Shown here one piece after another: positions 34,076-46,206 of a DNA stretch of 64,000 bases. Source of the stretch: Anagrus nilaparvatae (lineage: Eukaryota; Arthropoda; Insecta; Hymenoptera; Mymaridae); contig JAKSXM010000272.1 of the NCBI GenBank assembly GCA_022575985.1, positions 62,001 through 126,000 of the forward strand, written 5' to 3'. Position 1 is the stretch's first letter. Each line of letters opens with the position of its first letter. The position numbers and the translations under genes are program-made. The notes beneath the pieces are model-generated. The model did not search any database. It had not been told where the DNA came from and saw nothing but the letters and a program-made list of their open reading frames with translations.

Positions 34076-34977
34076 AAGAACTTAGCCTCAGGTTAGGTTC
34101 ATCCAGCTTAGATCGAACCCGAACTCATCTACAAATACATCAACTATAAACCAACCAAATAATAACCATCCAACTTTATTAAAATACCTGGGGCAGTCAA
34201 TATACCCAGGATAAACCTATATTTCATATATTCATAATTATTTATATTTACGTATCCCTTGGATAAAACCTCAGGATACGTAACATAAATTGGCTCCCTA
34301 AAAGGAAAGCTGGTAAGAAGGAACAAGAGCATATTTCCTATCAAGATAACATTTACAGTATATGGCAAAGAAAGGCCAACGCTATTATACCTGCAAATAT
34401 CCAAACTGCCAAAATTGTAAAGGAAAAGTAAAAGAAAATTTTAAAATTTCAAAACACGAAATACTATCAACAAACAATTCAAATAGTAAAGTAATAGTGA
34501 CTGTAAATTATACTATCGAACTCAACGAAGAAATCAACTCTAATCAATCAAAATCTCAAGATCATTGAAATTATTTAAAGCCGTTATACCACACAATACC
34601 ATCTAAAGAAATTTATCTACATCTTCGCCAAGCAGTTTCTGGAAATTTTTTTTGCCAAGTTGTAGCCAAGCTGTATATTGCCAAGCTGTAGCCAAGCTGT
34701 ATTTTGCCAAGCTGTAGCCAAGCTGTATATTGCCAAGCCGTAGCCATTTTTTTATTATCATTGCCAAGCAGTTTTAGGACCTATCCAACAAATCATGGGA
34801 AAATATAATGGAATTCAGGACCGTTGTTATAACTACAATCTTAATGTAAGTACCTTAAAAATATTTTTTTTATTTTTAAATCTCCGAGACATTTCAAAAT
34901 TTTTACAAAAAAAAATTTTTTTTAAATCCTTCTTATAAACAAATAAACAATCTCGTAAATTTTTTCGTAAAACTATT
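34076..34977 (+). other. Leader between LTR and gag, with internal tandem repeat
   Basis: No convincing gene. At about 34657-34746 a unit of about 31 bp (TTGCCAAGCTGTAGCCAAGC) repeats three to four times. The PBS region just after the LTR (AAGAACTTAGCCTCAGG) could not be assigned to a tRNA with confidence. 34362-34568 has a short open frame of unknown meaning. Confidence 0.4.
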
Positions 34978-36305
34978 ATGCCAAATAATTCTTGGCGACA
35001 ACCGCGAGATACATTTTCTGATACTGAATCAATTAATAGTGAAGTAAACCGAACCATGGACGGCCCTCAAACTAACCCGCCCAATAATATAGATGTAGCC
35101 AATTTAGCCCAAGAACTTGAACGCCTCAATTTAGAAATGCTACGACAACGCAAACAAATGACAAATATAATTGACGCAGAAAGAGCACTACATTTAGGAA
35201 TAACAAACGAAATTCTGAACGATATTGAAAATAATGATCAAAATCGTAATAATGCAGTACTAAACCCACCAAACAACAATAATAATATACCTAGATTAAA
35301 TAATACCGTCCCACTTATAACTGCTATTGCAAATATACCCGATTTTTCTGGTCAACCACAAACCCTACAAGCTTTTTCCAAAGTCTTGAAAGACATTGTT
35401 AAAACATATGGAACAGGATGTGAACAATTTTTGTTAAATTCAATCCCTCGTCGCCTTAAAGGCCGAGCATACGACGCTTACGCAGGAATTGCTCCTAATT
35501 ACACCAGTTTAGAAAATTTTTTACAAGATTTAAAATTAAGTTTTGGAGGTATCACTGACGCAGATACTATTAAATTAGATATGAGACAAGCCGAACAAAA
35601 CCCTGGCGAACCAGTCGCCGATTACGCGCTACGCGTACAAAATTTAGAACAAGCTTTACATGCAATTTATGATTCATCGGTTAGCTTAACCGCAAACGAA
35701 AAAGAACAATGGAAAAAGCGAACTAGTATTTAAGCCCTTGAATGCTTTCTTTTTGGATTGAGAAATCCTCCGGAATATAGAGTAGCCTCAAAACAACCAA
35801 AAACTTTGCGAGAAGCTGCTAATATTGCAGTAAACCTTGAAGGTAGACGTCGCTCGGTACAAAGACATGAATTCTGTACATTAAAACACGCACCAGTTAC
35901 TCCAGCCGAACCAAACAACTTTGCGACGGACGACAAATCTAGTGTCACCACAGCCACAACTTCTGAAATATTCAATTTAATGAATCAAATTTTAGAAATA
36001 CAAAGATTACATAATGAAATGGGTAATGCAGCAGGTATACGCGCTACTGCTGCTGAAACTTCAAAAAAGCAATGTATTTTCTGTAAAAGTAATAGTCACG
36101 ATATATCCCAATGTAAAGATTTATTTAAATCTGTTGAGCAAGGAAAAATTAAACATCCTACCGAAACCCAAGAACCCGATATTGCAATTACAACTTTAAC
36201 TCCTGTTTTTGAAAATTACCCCCAAAATTATCCACCACCTTGGTGGCAACCGAATAGAGGAAACAATTATAATCGTTATAATAAAAAAATTTTTTTATTA
36301 AAAAT
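34978..36305 (+). pseudogene. gag: Errantivirus-like Gag with one stop codon, truncated
   Basis: Structural Gag polyprotein of an endogenous errantivirus-like element. A ~100-residue Asn-rich N-terminus precedes a capsid-like region (IPDFSGQPQTLQAFSKVLKD, then LKGRAYDAYAG, then the R-x-A-E-Q-N-P-G-E-P-V-A-D-Y-A block). The frame is interrupted by a single TAA at 35731-35733 and continues in the same phase into GLRNPPEYRV. A zinc knuckle CIFCKSNSHDISQC (canonical C-x2-C-x4-H-x4-C) follows, then a Pro/Trp/Asn-rich tail. The element is cut at about 36305 by the right TIR of the composite block, so no pol or env follows. Confidence 0.82.
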
Positions 36306-36591
36306 CGCTTTAATAAAAAAAGAGATGACAATTAGCATCCGCATATGAAAAGTAAGGGTGATGAATTTGCAAATTTATTTGATATCATTTACTCGAAAAA
36401 AGGTCGATAAAAAATTTAATTTTAAAAAAGCTTTTAAGCTTTTATCAATAAAATTTAATAAAGGCTTAATTTTAAAAATTAAGCTATTTTTTAGGTTAGT
36501 CCGTAAGCTTAATTTTAAAAATTAAACCTTTTTAAGTTAGTCCGTAAGCTTACTTCAGTAAGCTTAATCCAGTAAGCTTAATTTTTTTACG

Positions 36592-37635
36592 CGGGATTTT
36601 AGGCTGATACCAACCAAAAAATCGAATTCAGCGGGAAATTTGCCATAGCGGTATCTATTAAAAATATTTTTTCTTGTCGGTGATATTTCACGAAAATTAT
36701 GGAATTAAGAGCTAATTTTTTTTCAAACATTTTTTTACCAAAAAATCTCGAGGCAATTTATTTTTTTTTAATTTTTTTTTAATCTCGAATCTGATAATTA
36801 ATTTTTTGAAAATTTTTTTTCTAACATTTTCCTCGCAAAATATAAAAAACACCAAATTTTTTTTCTTTTTGGACGTAGTTCCTAATTTATTTCTATGAGA
36901 GTACCAGTTTTAGAAAGTTCGTTAAGTTCGTTTATAGTAATTTTTTGAATCTGATACTGAATTTTTTCAAAATTTTTTTCTCAAAATTAAAAAAACAAAA
37001 AAATTTTTAAAATTGCAATATTTTTTTTTTTTTTGTGTAATACCTAATTTATTTCCATGAAAGTACTTATATTTGAAAGTATGATTTTTACTCGATATCT
37101 CGAATTTGATAATTAATTTTTTGAAAATTTGTTTCAAAATTTTTGATCAAATGAAGAAACTTTTAAAAGTTAATAGAAATGTATGTATGATTGCATGATT
37201 GTAATCGGTGATATCTATGGCATATTGAAATATTAAGCTCATTATTTGAGGAACTTTAGTGCCAGCTAATTTGCAAGGTATTTTCTTTTTTAATTGTGCT
37301 AAATTAATCGATATTAATCGGGAAATCCTTTCAAATTTCGCTGTCTCAACATATAAGCTTGCAAAAATATAAAAATATGTATCCTAAAGTAAAATTTCCC
37401 GCGAAATCCAAATTTTTGGTCAGTTTTTTGATTGGTCACGTGACTTCGTGGGAAAATTGAAATTTTTAAGAAATGAAAATTTGAAAATCAGATTTTTTGC
37501 TCTAGTTTTTTAAGGAAGCCAAAAAACAAAACAAAAATTTAACCATAAGAAGTATACATAAAGACAAAAATTTTGGTTATTTCAAAAGTAAAATTGTTTT
37601 GTCTGCTGGGGAGAAATTAATGCTAGAATTTGGAA
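36592..37635. repeat. Family X repeat copies and AT-rich spacer
   Basis: 36620-37150 repeats the T-rich unit of 23466-24720 (GGACGTAGTTCCTAATTTAT, ATTTCCATGAAAGTACTTAT, TCGATATCTCGAATTTGAT). 37150-37635 is unassigned AT-rich DNA with no gene. Confidence 0.55.
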
Positions 37636-37639
37636 CGTA

Positions 37640-37790
37640 TTTACTCGATTTCTCGCGCATGTGCAACTCGAAAAAAAATTTCAACCACGGAATTGGATAT
37701 CCAGGGAAATTTCCTATCCGGGGTTAAAAGAAAAAGTTTTTTTGCAATAAAATAAGAGTCTGAGAGAATTTTTAGTAAATTTTGCGCTCT
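37640..37790. repeat. Diverged extra copy of the foldback arm
   Basis: A stretch with TCTCGCGCATGTGCAACTCG, GAATTGGATATCCAGGGAAA and a following GGTTAAAAGAAAAAG resembles 40400-40490 of the foldback right arm (TCTCGCGCATGCGCAGTTTA, GAATTGGATTCTACGGGAAA). Confidence 0.55.
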
Positions 37791-38109
37791 TAAAATAAAA
37801 AAAAAAGCACAAAAAAATCTAATACGGCTGTAAAAAATCAAGGAAAATCTGGGAGGCTAAAAATTGAGGTTACTTGTTTCCGATAATAGTTTGAGGGAAA
37901 AATATTTTGGGACCGATTTGAAGACCCAAGAATTAGGTTCTCATACACTCGAGGAATATCAACCCTTATAGAACTGTATTTTATATTAAATTTTCACAAA
38001 TTTTATCATCAAAATTAAGTATTTAATTTAATATAATTAATAAAATTGAAAATTTAAAATGATAACAAAATTTTTACTAAAAAATATTTTAACAGTGATA
38101 GTAATTATA

Positions 38110-40745
38110 AAATATAGTAATTATCTTTCATTCATAAATTACATAAATTTGTATTTAGGTTATTAATTCTCAACTGTATAAAAAGTGTACGGGTGGGTCG
38201 TCAAATCAACCCCATACCAATTTCGTTCAAAAATATAGCTAAAAATGGTAAATTTCCCAAATTTTTAGCCCTCTAGATCCGATCCTCTCTTTTTGACAGC
38301 TGCATAAACTTTTTTCCTTTTTGGTCAGATTAAATTTTTAAGTAAGCATGTTTTACTTATTTTTTATCGTAAACGCTTATTTTTGGATAAAAAAACATTT
38401 TATTCTAAGGACCGATAGGAAATTTCCCGTAGAATCCGATTCTGGGGACAAAATTTTTTTTTAAACTGCGCATGCGCGAGAAAATCTAAATTTACGCTTT
38501 AAGTGACATTGGGCTTTAATATCTCCGTAGAAGAAAAATTGATTTCTATCTAACTGGTCTCAAAAAACTTCATTTCTTGTGTACTTTGAGGCATCAAAAC
38601 ATTTTTTTGGGATTTTGACTTTTCGACGCGCTATATTAAATAAAGTGATTTTTCAAAAATTCATAATAATAATTGCTTTAATGAGGGTGAGAAAGGGACT
38701 AAAATAAAATTGACGGAAAAATCAATATAAAAATAAAAAAATTATACTAAAAAACATTTAAAATTACTTTTTTATGCAAAAAACTTACATTTTTTTGGTA
38801 TCTGGAAAATTTAATTAGATTTCAACCCTAATATTGAAATTAGGGGTAGTTTTTCCCAAAAATTTAAAATAACGTTTAATTTAAAGTAATGCTCCAAATC
38901 TGTTCGAATAGGTAAATTTTACTCCTATTTCTATATTTTGAATTTATTATAAGCTAAAACGCTTAAAAATTACCCTTAAAAGGTAAATAGGTAAAAAAGG
39001 TAAAAAACTTTTATGCCCTTAAAAATTACCGTTAAAAGGTAAATAGGAATGGTTTTTAAAAAGTACAAGTATAACGATTTTTTTCTTTCAAATTTATCCA
39101 TATAGATAAATTTTTTCGATGAATTCAAAGCTGATGATAGTATCAAGCGAAAACCCTTGTGTTAGCATAGCAATATAGGTAAAAGGATCGAAATGGGGCA
39201 CATAAAGTGTATAATAAGCACATTGTCCTATCCTGGCGTATATGTAGTATTAATTATGCATATAAAATTATTTATAATAGTATTTGATAAGGTTCTTATG
39301 AATTTTTAAGCTTTGTATCATTTTGTGCCTATAATATACACTTTATGTGTCCCATTTTGCCCCCTTTACCTTTATTGATATGCTATCACGAGAGTTTTTG
39401 CTTGATACTATCATAAGCTTTGAATTCAGCAATAAAATGTTCCTATATGGACCAATTTGAAAGGAAAAAATGAAAGAAAAAAACTTGTACATTTTAAAAA
39501 CGACACCTATTTACCTTTTAAGGATAATTCTTAAGGGCATAAAACTTACCCACGATAAATACTCAAAGCAATTCATTCTATTTAACCCCAATTACCCCTA
39601 TTTTAATGCTTACAGAAGCATTTTAGCTTAAAACAAATTCAAAATATAGAATTAGGAGTAAAATTTACCTATTAGAACCGATTTGCAGCTAAAACAAACA
39701 TTATTTGTAATTTTTGGGAAAAACTACCACTACTTGCAATATAAGGGCTGAAATCCAATTAAATTTTCCATATACCTAAAAATTTTGCATAAAAAAGTAA
39801 ATTTAAATGTTTTTTGGTATTATTTTTTTATTTTTATATTAATTTTTCCGTCTTTTTTATTTTAGCCCCTTTTTCATCCTCCTTACCCCTATTTTTGGAG
39901 CATTTAAAGGGTTGTAAATAAAATCTGACTTCAGATTCAGTAATAGCATAAAATTTTTCTAATAGCATGTGTTCAAAAAGCCTCTATCTATAAGTGAACC
40001 AATTTTTTTATGACTTTCCGTTTACGACCGCTTGGGCAATTGTTTGTATATTGTCTTAGGTTTAATAAATGGGTTAAAAAATATACAATTATGTAAAATA
40101 TTATCTAAAATATACTTATCAATAAAAATAGTCCAAGCTTTTAAACATTATTTAGTCTGGGGCCATTTTTAAAATTTTAATATAATATAAAATATAGCAA
40201 TTATTTTTATGAATTTTTGAAAAATCACTTTTTTTAATAAAGCGCGTTGAAAAGTCAAAATCCCAAAAATATTTTTTGATGCCTCAAAAGTACACAAGAA
40301 ATAAAATTTTGCGAGATCAGTTAGGTAGAAATCGATTATTCTGCTACGGAGATATTGAAGCCCAAAGTCAAGGTCACCTAAGTCGCAAATTTAAACTTTC
40401 TCGCGCATGCGCAGTTTAAAAGAAATTTTTGAACCCAGAATTGGATTCTACGGGAAATTTTCTATGGGGCCTTAGAATGAAATGTTTTTTTATCAAAAAA
40501 TAAGCGTTAACGATAAAAAAATAAGTAAAACATGCTTACTTAAAAATTTAATCTGACCAAAAATGAAAAAAGTTTATACAGCTGTCAAAAAGAGAGGATC
40601 GGATATAGAGGGCTAAAAATTTGGGAAATTTACCATTTTTAGGTATATTTTTGAACGCAATTGTTTTGGGGTTGATTTTCTAACCCACCCGTACACTTTA
40701 TATACAGTTGAGATATAATAACCCATTTATGAATGATAATATTTA
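38110..40745. mobile_element. Non-coding foldback element
   Basis: Left arm about 38110-39225 is the inverse complement of about 39331-40745, leaving a ~105-bp loop. Landmarks occur in both arms in opposite orientation: GTGTACGGGTGGG / CCCACCCGTACAC, TGCGCATGCGCGAG / CTCGCGCATGCGCA, TTTGACAGCTGCATAAAC / GTTTATACAGCTGTCAAA, and CACATAAAGTGTAT / ATACACTTTATGTG. Arms differ by scattered substitutions and indels. No frame of any length, so it is non-autonomous; the family is unknown. Confidence 0.8.
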
Positions 40746-40906
40746 CTCGTATAGACCGATAAATAAAATTCTTATAGTATATATTGTAACTAGTTAATAT
40801 ACTAAGCTGATATAGGCATTTTTGAGAGAAAAGATAAAAAAACGAAAGATAGAGCGCTTCAGCCTATACATATATAATTGTATATCTTTCAGCGTTCTAT
40901 AGTAAA

Positions 40907-41325
40907 GAGTTACAATCGATATTTTTTGTAACAATATCTTCATGTGTATTGCATTTACGACCATGACTAATAAGTAAAATACTTAAAAAATTAAAAAAAT
41001 TTATATGATACTCTTATGTTTAAAAGAAATTTAGTTTTAATTCGATTTTAAAATTAATTTCATTTAAAAATTTATTTGATACTTTTATTTTTAAAAAAAA
41101 ATTATTTGATACTCTTATCGCATCCATAATTCTTTCTCTCTTTAACTCATGCGCTGAAAGAATATAAAATACATGCGTCTAAATCAATACGACTATATTA
41201 CATTTTAGTATCATCTTAAATTACGAAGATTTTTTCTCACTTCAATAAAAGACCTCTATTTCATTTACATAAGCTCGTCGATATGCTATACATATGAAGA
41301 TAGCGTTACAAAAAATAATTATTAT
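40907..41325. mobile_element. MITE-like element
   Basis: Inverted ends TTTTTTGTAACAATATCTTC (about 40930) and GAAGATAGCGTTACAAAAAA (about 41296) bound about 390 bp of AT-rich, non-coding DNA. The match covers about 35-40 bp with several mismatches. Confidence 0.5.
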
Positions 41326-42949
41326 CATTTTGAATGATATCTATAATAATCCTCCTATATCCTTCCTATATATATTAAAATGAAATAGTTGAAAAAATTC
41401 AATATTTTTGATTTTATTACAAGTCAATTTGAAAAGTTTTGAACGGACGAAAACACATGAATGTGGTTTTAAAGTAATCTAAAGTAATATCTCCAGGCTT
41501 TTTTTTTTATTTTTAAAAAATATTTAATACATTCCGAAGTATTAATCTCAGAAGTAAATGGTTAAAAACGTAAAAAAAATTTTTATTTTTTTACAAAAAC
41601 TGATTTTTCTCAGGATCTAAGAGGTCTTTTGAGACGTGCTTTAGTGCAAATTTTTACTTTGAAAAAGTTTTTTTTTTATTAATCCGAGCTCTTGATTCAG
41701 AGTTACAATTGTTTGAAGCCAAAAAAATCAAAATTTAAAAACTAAAAAAGTTGTCACTCTAATCACTTCGTAGCTCAAAATCCATATGACCAAAACGATC
41801 AAACTAAAGTGCTGTGTATTTGTTAAAGCGTTATCTAAAACAAGTTTTTTTGTTTATTAATTTATCCCTTTCATTAAAGAGAAATCTCAAGAAAACCACT
41901 TTACGTTAAATTACAAAAAAATTTATCATTGTAAAAATTTTTTTAATATCTGAATATATTTGGGTGGTTTTCACTGTAACTGTATATTTTTTTATTGTTT
42001 ACGGCACAACACTAATTATATTTTTTTTTTTATTTTTTTTATTTTTATGTTTATCAATGTCCAAATTCTAAAATTTTCAGTGGTACTGCTAAAAATGTAA
42101 AAATAAATTCTATATGTTATTCTTATGGGGTTTTTATATTTATGCAGATGGTGGCGACGTGTACGGTTGCGACATTTTGAATGTATTATTGAAATAACTT
42201 TGTATTAAAGCCATCAAATTTTCTCAAACTCTGGGTATATTATTTTTCCATCAAAACACATAAATGAACAAGATATATTAAGTAATATATGACACACACT
42301 TGGAGAAAACGACATGGACGGTGGCGACATTTTTTTTTCTTGTAAAAGCGTTTTAAAAATAAAAATAGGTTTAATTTTCATAGTTAAAGCTTTCATATTT
42401 AAAATTTTAAGTTTTCCACGGTTCATATATGAGTAGTTAAGTAAGAAAAAAAATACAACAGTGCTTTCAAGTGCACAAATATAGAGTGCGCATCCATAAA
42501 AGGTGGAAAGCTTAAAAAGAGCTAAAATCGAGGGACAGACTTATATTTGACGATAAGCTAAGAGGGTTGCAATAAAATTTGTTTCGTTGAAAAACATGAG
42601 TTTTTGGGACCTAAATACGTCATATGAATCCTACAGGAAAATTTAAGTTCAAATTTTAAGCCGTTTGTTAATACTCAAAGTTTACAGTTAAGCAAAAGGA
42701 CAGCGGACGGTGGCGACATTTTGAACACATATGCCCCAGAAAATTTTTTTGTTAACTTACCAATATATGCATAGTAGGTTGTAACTTTAAAAAAATATTA
42801 TTTACGAACTTTTTAAAAGAAAAAAAAGTGTAAAAGAGCTTTAGTTTCGGATATAAATGGAGGGGACACTATGTATAACGTTCCTGTGAAAATCACCCAT
42901 ATATATACGTATATATATATATATTATATTATATTATATTCTTCCGTCT
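41326..42949. other. Intergenic with recurring GGTGGCGACATTTTGA motif
   Basis: GGTGGCGAC occurs at about 42153, 42320 and 42712. It is followed each time, directly or after a short gap, by ACATTTT, in otherwise AT-rich DNA. 42900-42950 is a TATA/TATATT microsatellite abutting the LTR. No gene seen. Confidence 0.45.
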
Positions 42950-43442
42950 GCTGGGGTTTGGACGTGAACGTTGTTATTATTTGAGTGTTCTTACCCGGTC
43001 CTAAGATTAATTAGTTTAATCTTAAGAACTTTTTACCGGTGATGAAATAAATATAAACCTTTTAATTAACTGTACTGGTTGTTTATTAATTGTTATAATA
43101 GTACAAAGGTTCCGTGAGATCTCTAGTGCATGGGCGATTTACCTCTGTATTTAAAGCTTTTCTTCCCCGCGATCAGGGGTGGAGGTGTCTTTACTAATTG
43201 GCTAAGATGCAAATTTTTAGGTATGGTCAACGAGTACTCGCCAATCAAGATTCATTAGGCTCATCCCACTTTACTGTCATTCTAAAACTAATCTTTCTCA
43301 CGCTTTTAGTTCTCACGCGCTTACGTCTGGCCATCTCTAATTATTGCTGACTTAGCCCTTACTCCAATTAACGATCTTATATCTTTAACTTAATATTTTA
43401 TTTATTCGAATTTCCCCAGTCACAGATGATACTCCTGTGACA
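42950..43442 (-). repeat. 3' LTR-like region of the env-bearing element
   Basis: On the minus strand it begins TGTCACAGGAGT at 43442. It contains a TTTAAATACAGAGG promoter-like box, an AATAAA signal (near 43090) and a CTTAAGATTAAACTAATTAA palindrome, and runs into an AT microsatellite at about 42950, where its end is unclear. Immediately upstream (43443-43456) the minus strand reads GCAACAAGAGGGCG, a purine-rich tract in the right place for a polypurine primer. No second copy is in the window. Confidence 0.55.
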
Positions 43443-43979
43443 CGCCCTCTTGTTGCGAAGCTCGTCCCCGAGCTTAATATTTTAATATTTAACTACGTTA
43501 TTTGAAAATAAACCCCTACACCTCTAATCCTGATTGCAAGGTAAGATTTCGCGTAAAAAAAATTTATTTTATGCCCTTCTTCTAGAGATCTCATTTACAT
43601 CATTTTTCTTTGAAAACAAAATTAGATATTATATTTTTTGAATTTATATAACTTCTTAATTTAACATTTTTCTCTTTTTTTTTTTTTTTATTAATTATAT
43701 TATTTTACAATTTTAGTTCAACTTAAATTTTTTAATATTATACTTATTCAACTCTAAAATCTTACAATACTTAATTTATATTTTAAAAAATTTCAAAAAT
43801 CTAGATTTAATTATAATATTATATTTATATTGATTACAAAATTACTTGCTTCAAGCATTACTTTATATTAAACTAAGTAAAAATTGTTTATTTATTATAT
43901 CAAAATTTTTATTATTATTATTATTATTTTTTTTATATTTTTTTTATATATTTTTTTTTTTTAAGTATAAAGTCTTTTA
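43443..43979. other. AT-rich spacer between env and LTR
   Basis: Contains a hairpin AAGCTCG/CGAGCTT at 43459-43476 and otherwise only AT-rich sequence. Confidence 0.45.
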
Positions 43980-45928
43980 TTAAGGTATATGCCAATCCAT
44001 CTCTTGTACATCTCTGCTGGTACTAGGTAGGGCTAATTTTCCAGCGGGATAATATTGTATCATTCGCTCTCTCGGAACAATTACAATTTCACGAATTATT
44101 GGCGTCTCCTCACGATAATTATGGATTTCTTCTGTATCTATTTGAAGTTCTGGTAATGACATAGTTTTTACTGGTATTTGCTGCATTTTTTCAGGTCACC
44201 TATTTGAACCTTTTTGTAACTTATCTGAAACTTTTCTAAAACGATTAGTAGAAATAAAATACCATTTGAGAGCACTTAACCCGAATATCATTAAAATAAC
44301 CGTTATTACAATTGTTATAAAAATTATTAACCATTTGTTATCTGAATAAACTACTAATTGATTTTCTAAATTTTCGTATTTTGCTAATTTTTGCGCTCTT
44401 CTTATTATATTCTTAAAATCTACACCGGATCTAAGCGATCTTTCTGAATTATCTGCGTCTATATCTATCGTACTTTCTTTTATAACATTATGAATTGTCC
44501 CTTTTATATCCGTATTTGCCCTATCAATTATTTTATTTAGATCCATTTCTATATTTTTAAATACCTGTAAGTCTGTACTACTTTCTATTTCTTGTACTGA
44601 TTTTAATATTGCTTTATTTGCTTTAGCCGTACACCCTGCTTCTAATTTTAACCACCCCATTTTTGGTAACTGCACCGATTTTGGTGGACTCTTATCATAT
44701 GTTACGTATACTGTATCGTTATTTATTGCGGAAAATAAACATACGTTATCCTGTTTCACGCTAGTAAAATAAGATTCTTGTAATTTTTTAATTTTAATAT
44801 CGCAACTTTTAACATCTAATTTTGCTTTTGTTAACATTTTAATCTCGCATGATGAGGACGACCCTACTTCCAAAATAGGATTATTGTTCTTACAAATATA
44901 CGTATCTTTTACATATTTGCAACTTTGTAATTCCTCAAAATTTAACGTCATATATACTTGGTCCCCTTTTTCTATTGCTACATATTCAAAATTAGGATAA
45001 ATATATGCTGCGATTTCCAATTCTCCCATATTTTGTTGTATCGGTAGCGGATACAATTTATACAAATGCATATGATAATATTCTAATAGGGGTACAAAAA
45101 GTGCATAAATTAATTTATCATTAGCTATATATGCTATTATTCTTGACATTCTTACAATATCCATTTCTGTAAATTCATGATTTTCTAATGGAAATTCTCC
45201 CGGAATTTTTGCTTTTTTTATCATTTCTGCAGTCTGTTTTAATTGTTTCATTTGCAGAAATCTTGGATGTATTGCGGCTTCATTGGATGCGAATAATATT
45301 GCATCTGTCAATACCGTAACCTGATTTTCAAATTCTAACAACATGGCTGTTAATTTCGTAATTACATTAACCATTTGTACGTTATACTCATTTTGACTTA
45401 ATTTTCTTTGAAATTCATTCATATTCTCTTCCATACTCTGCATATCTTCATGAATATTACTAAAGCTTGTATCAATTAGTTCTGTCAAATTTCCTACTAA
45501 TTCTGCTAAATCGGTTATACGATTTCATGGCTATATTACGAAGCCATATTCCAGACTCTTCATCTAACGTTCCTATGAGTAATTTTTGAATTTTTCCTAA
45601 AATTGGTAGGAGTGATTCTCTTTTTTCTCTTGTATTATCTATAGATTTAGTTATTTGGTATAGTTCATTTGCCGATTTTTGTGCTCTTCTTAAAATATCT
45701 TCCAGTTCTTGCTTATAAAAACATGGTTCTCTGCAATGAGTTTCTATATTATCTGTTGCATTTTTTAACAAATGTCCAGTTGCTAAAAGTGGTTTTAAAT
45801 CAATTCTATTTATAATTTTGTATGAGATAGCTGAAGTTCTTAATTTAGCAACTTTTTCGTACACTAGGCCTGGATTATCTAAAATTTGCTCAATTTGAAT
45901 GCCTTCAAATGTTAATGCAATTTGTACC
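43980..45928 (-). pseudogene. env: Envelope fusion protein, baculovirus-F/errantivirus type, broken
   Basis: Class I-like fusion glycoprotein of an endogenous retroelement; it would sit in the envelope and mediate membrane fusion. The minus-strand coding exon appears to start at a splice acceptor (ATATTTCAG, AG at 45930-45929). A furin-like site REKR lies at about 45619-45630, followed by a hydrophobic fusion-peptide-like stretch and GTLDEES, an arrangement typical of F proteins. The ectodomain has a helical region then a Cys-containing domain (about 44650-44950). A transmembrane helix (about 44250-44330) precedes a basic tail. Lesions are a frame change in 45472-45488 and a TGA at 44196-44198, after which the same frame continues to 43980. 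No gag or pol lies upstream on this strand. Confidence 0.82.
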
Positions 45929-46206
45929 CTGAAATATTATACATTTATGTATTTTTCTATTTATATATGTATATTTTGTATAATTTTACATACATTTTTT
46001 TATTATTTTTCTTTTTATTTCAATAAATTTAACTCAATCTATTTATTTGTAAATTATTATATTTTACCCGCCTGCATTATACTATCCTATATACTTGCAC
46101 CGCGCTTCCGCTCAACTTTTGTTTTTGTGCCCTTATAATAACATTAACTACTTTCTTTTATCTCGTCGTCGTATACGCGTGTTCTATAATTTTGATATAA
46201 TTAATT

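Larger units (their letters stand above)
31517..36591. mobile_element. TIR-bounded composite block
   Basis: Arms 31517-31790 and about 36306-36591 are inverse complements: outer end CGTAAAAA(G)ATTAAGCTTA, inner end CTCTTTTTTTATTAAAGC. The arms carry repeated TTAAGCTTACGGACTAA units. Between them lie a hammerhead ribozyme (31878-31951), a complete Helitron (32067-33752) and an errantivirus-like LTR-gag fragment (33825 to about 36305) that stops exactly where the right arm begins. No transposase of its own was found, so it is non-autonomous. Target duplication unclear. Confidence 0.6.

Noticed and set aside
36014..36199. Second open frame overlapping errantivirus gag
   Set aside because: Shadow frame of the zinc-knuckle region; the real frame carries the CCHC motif.
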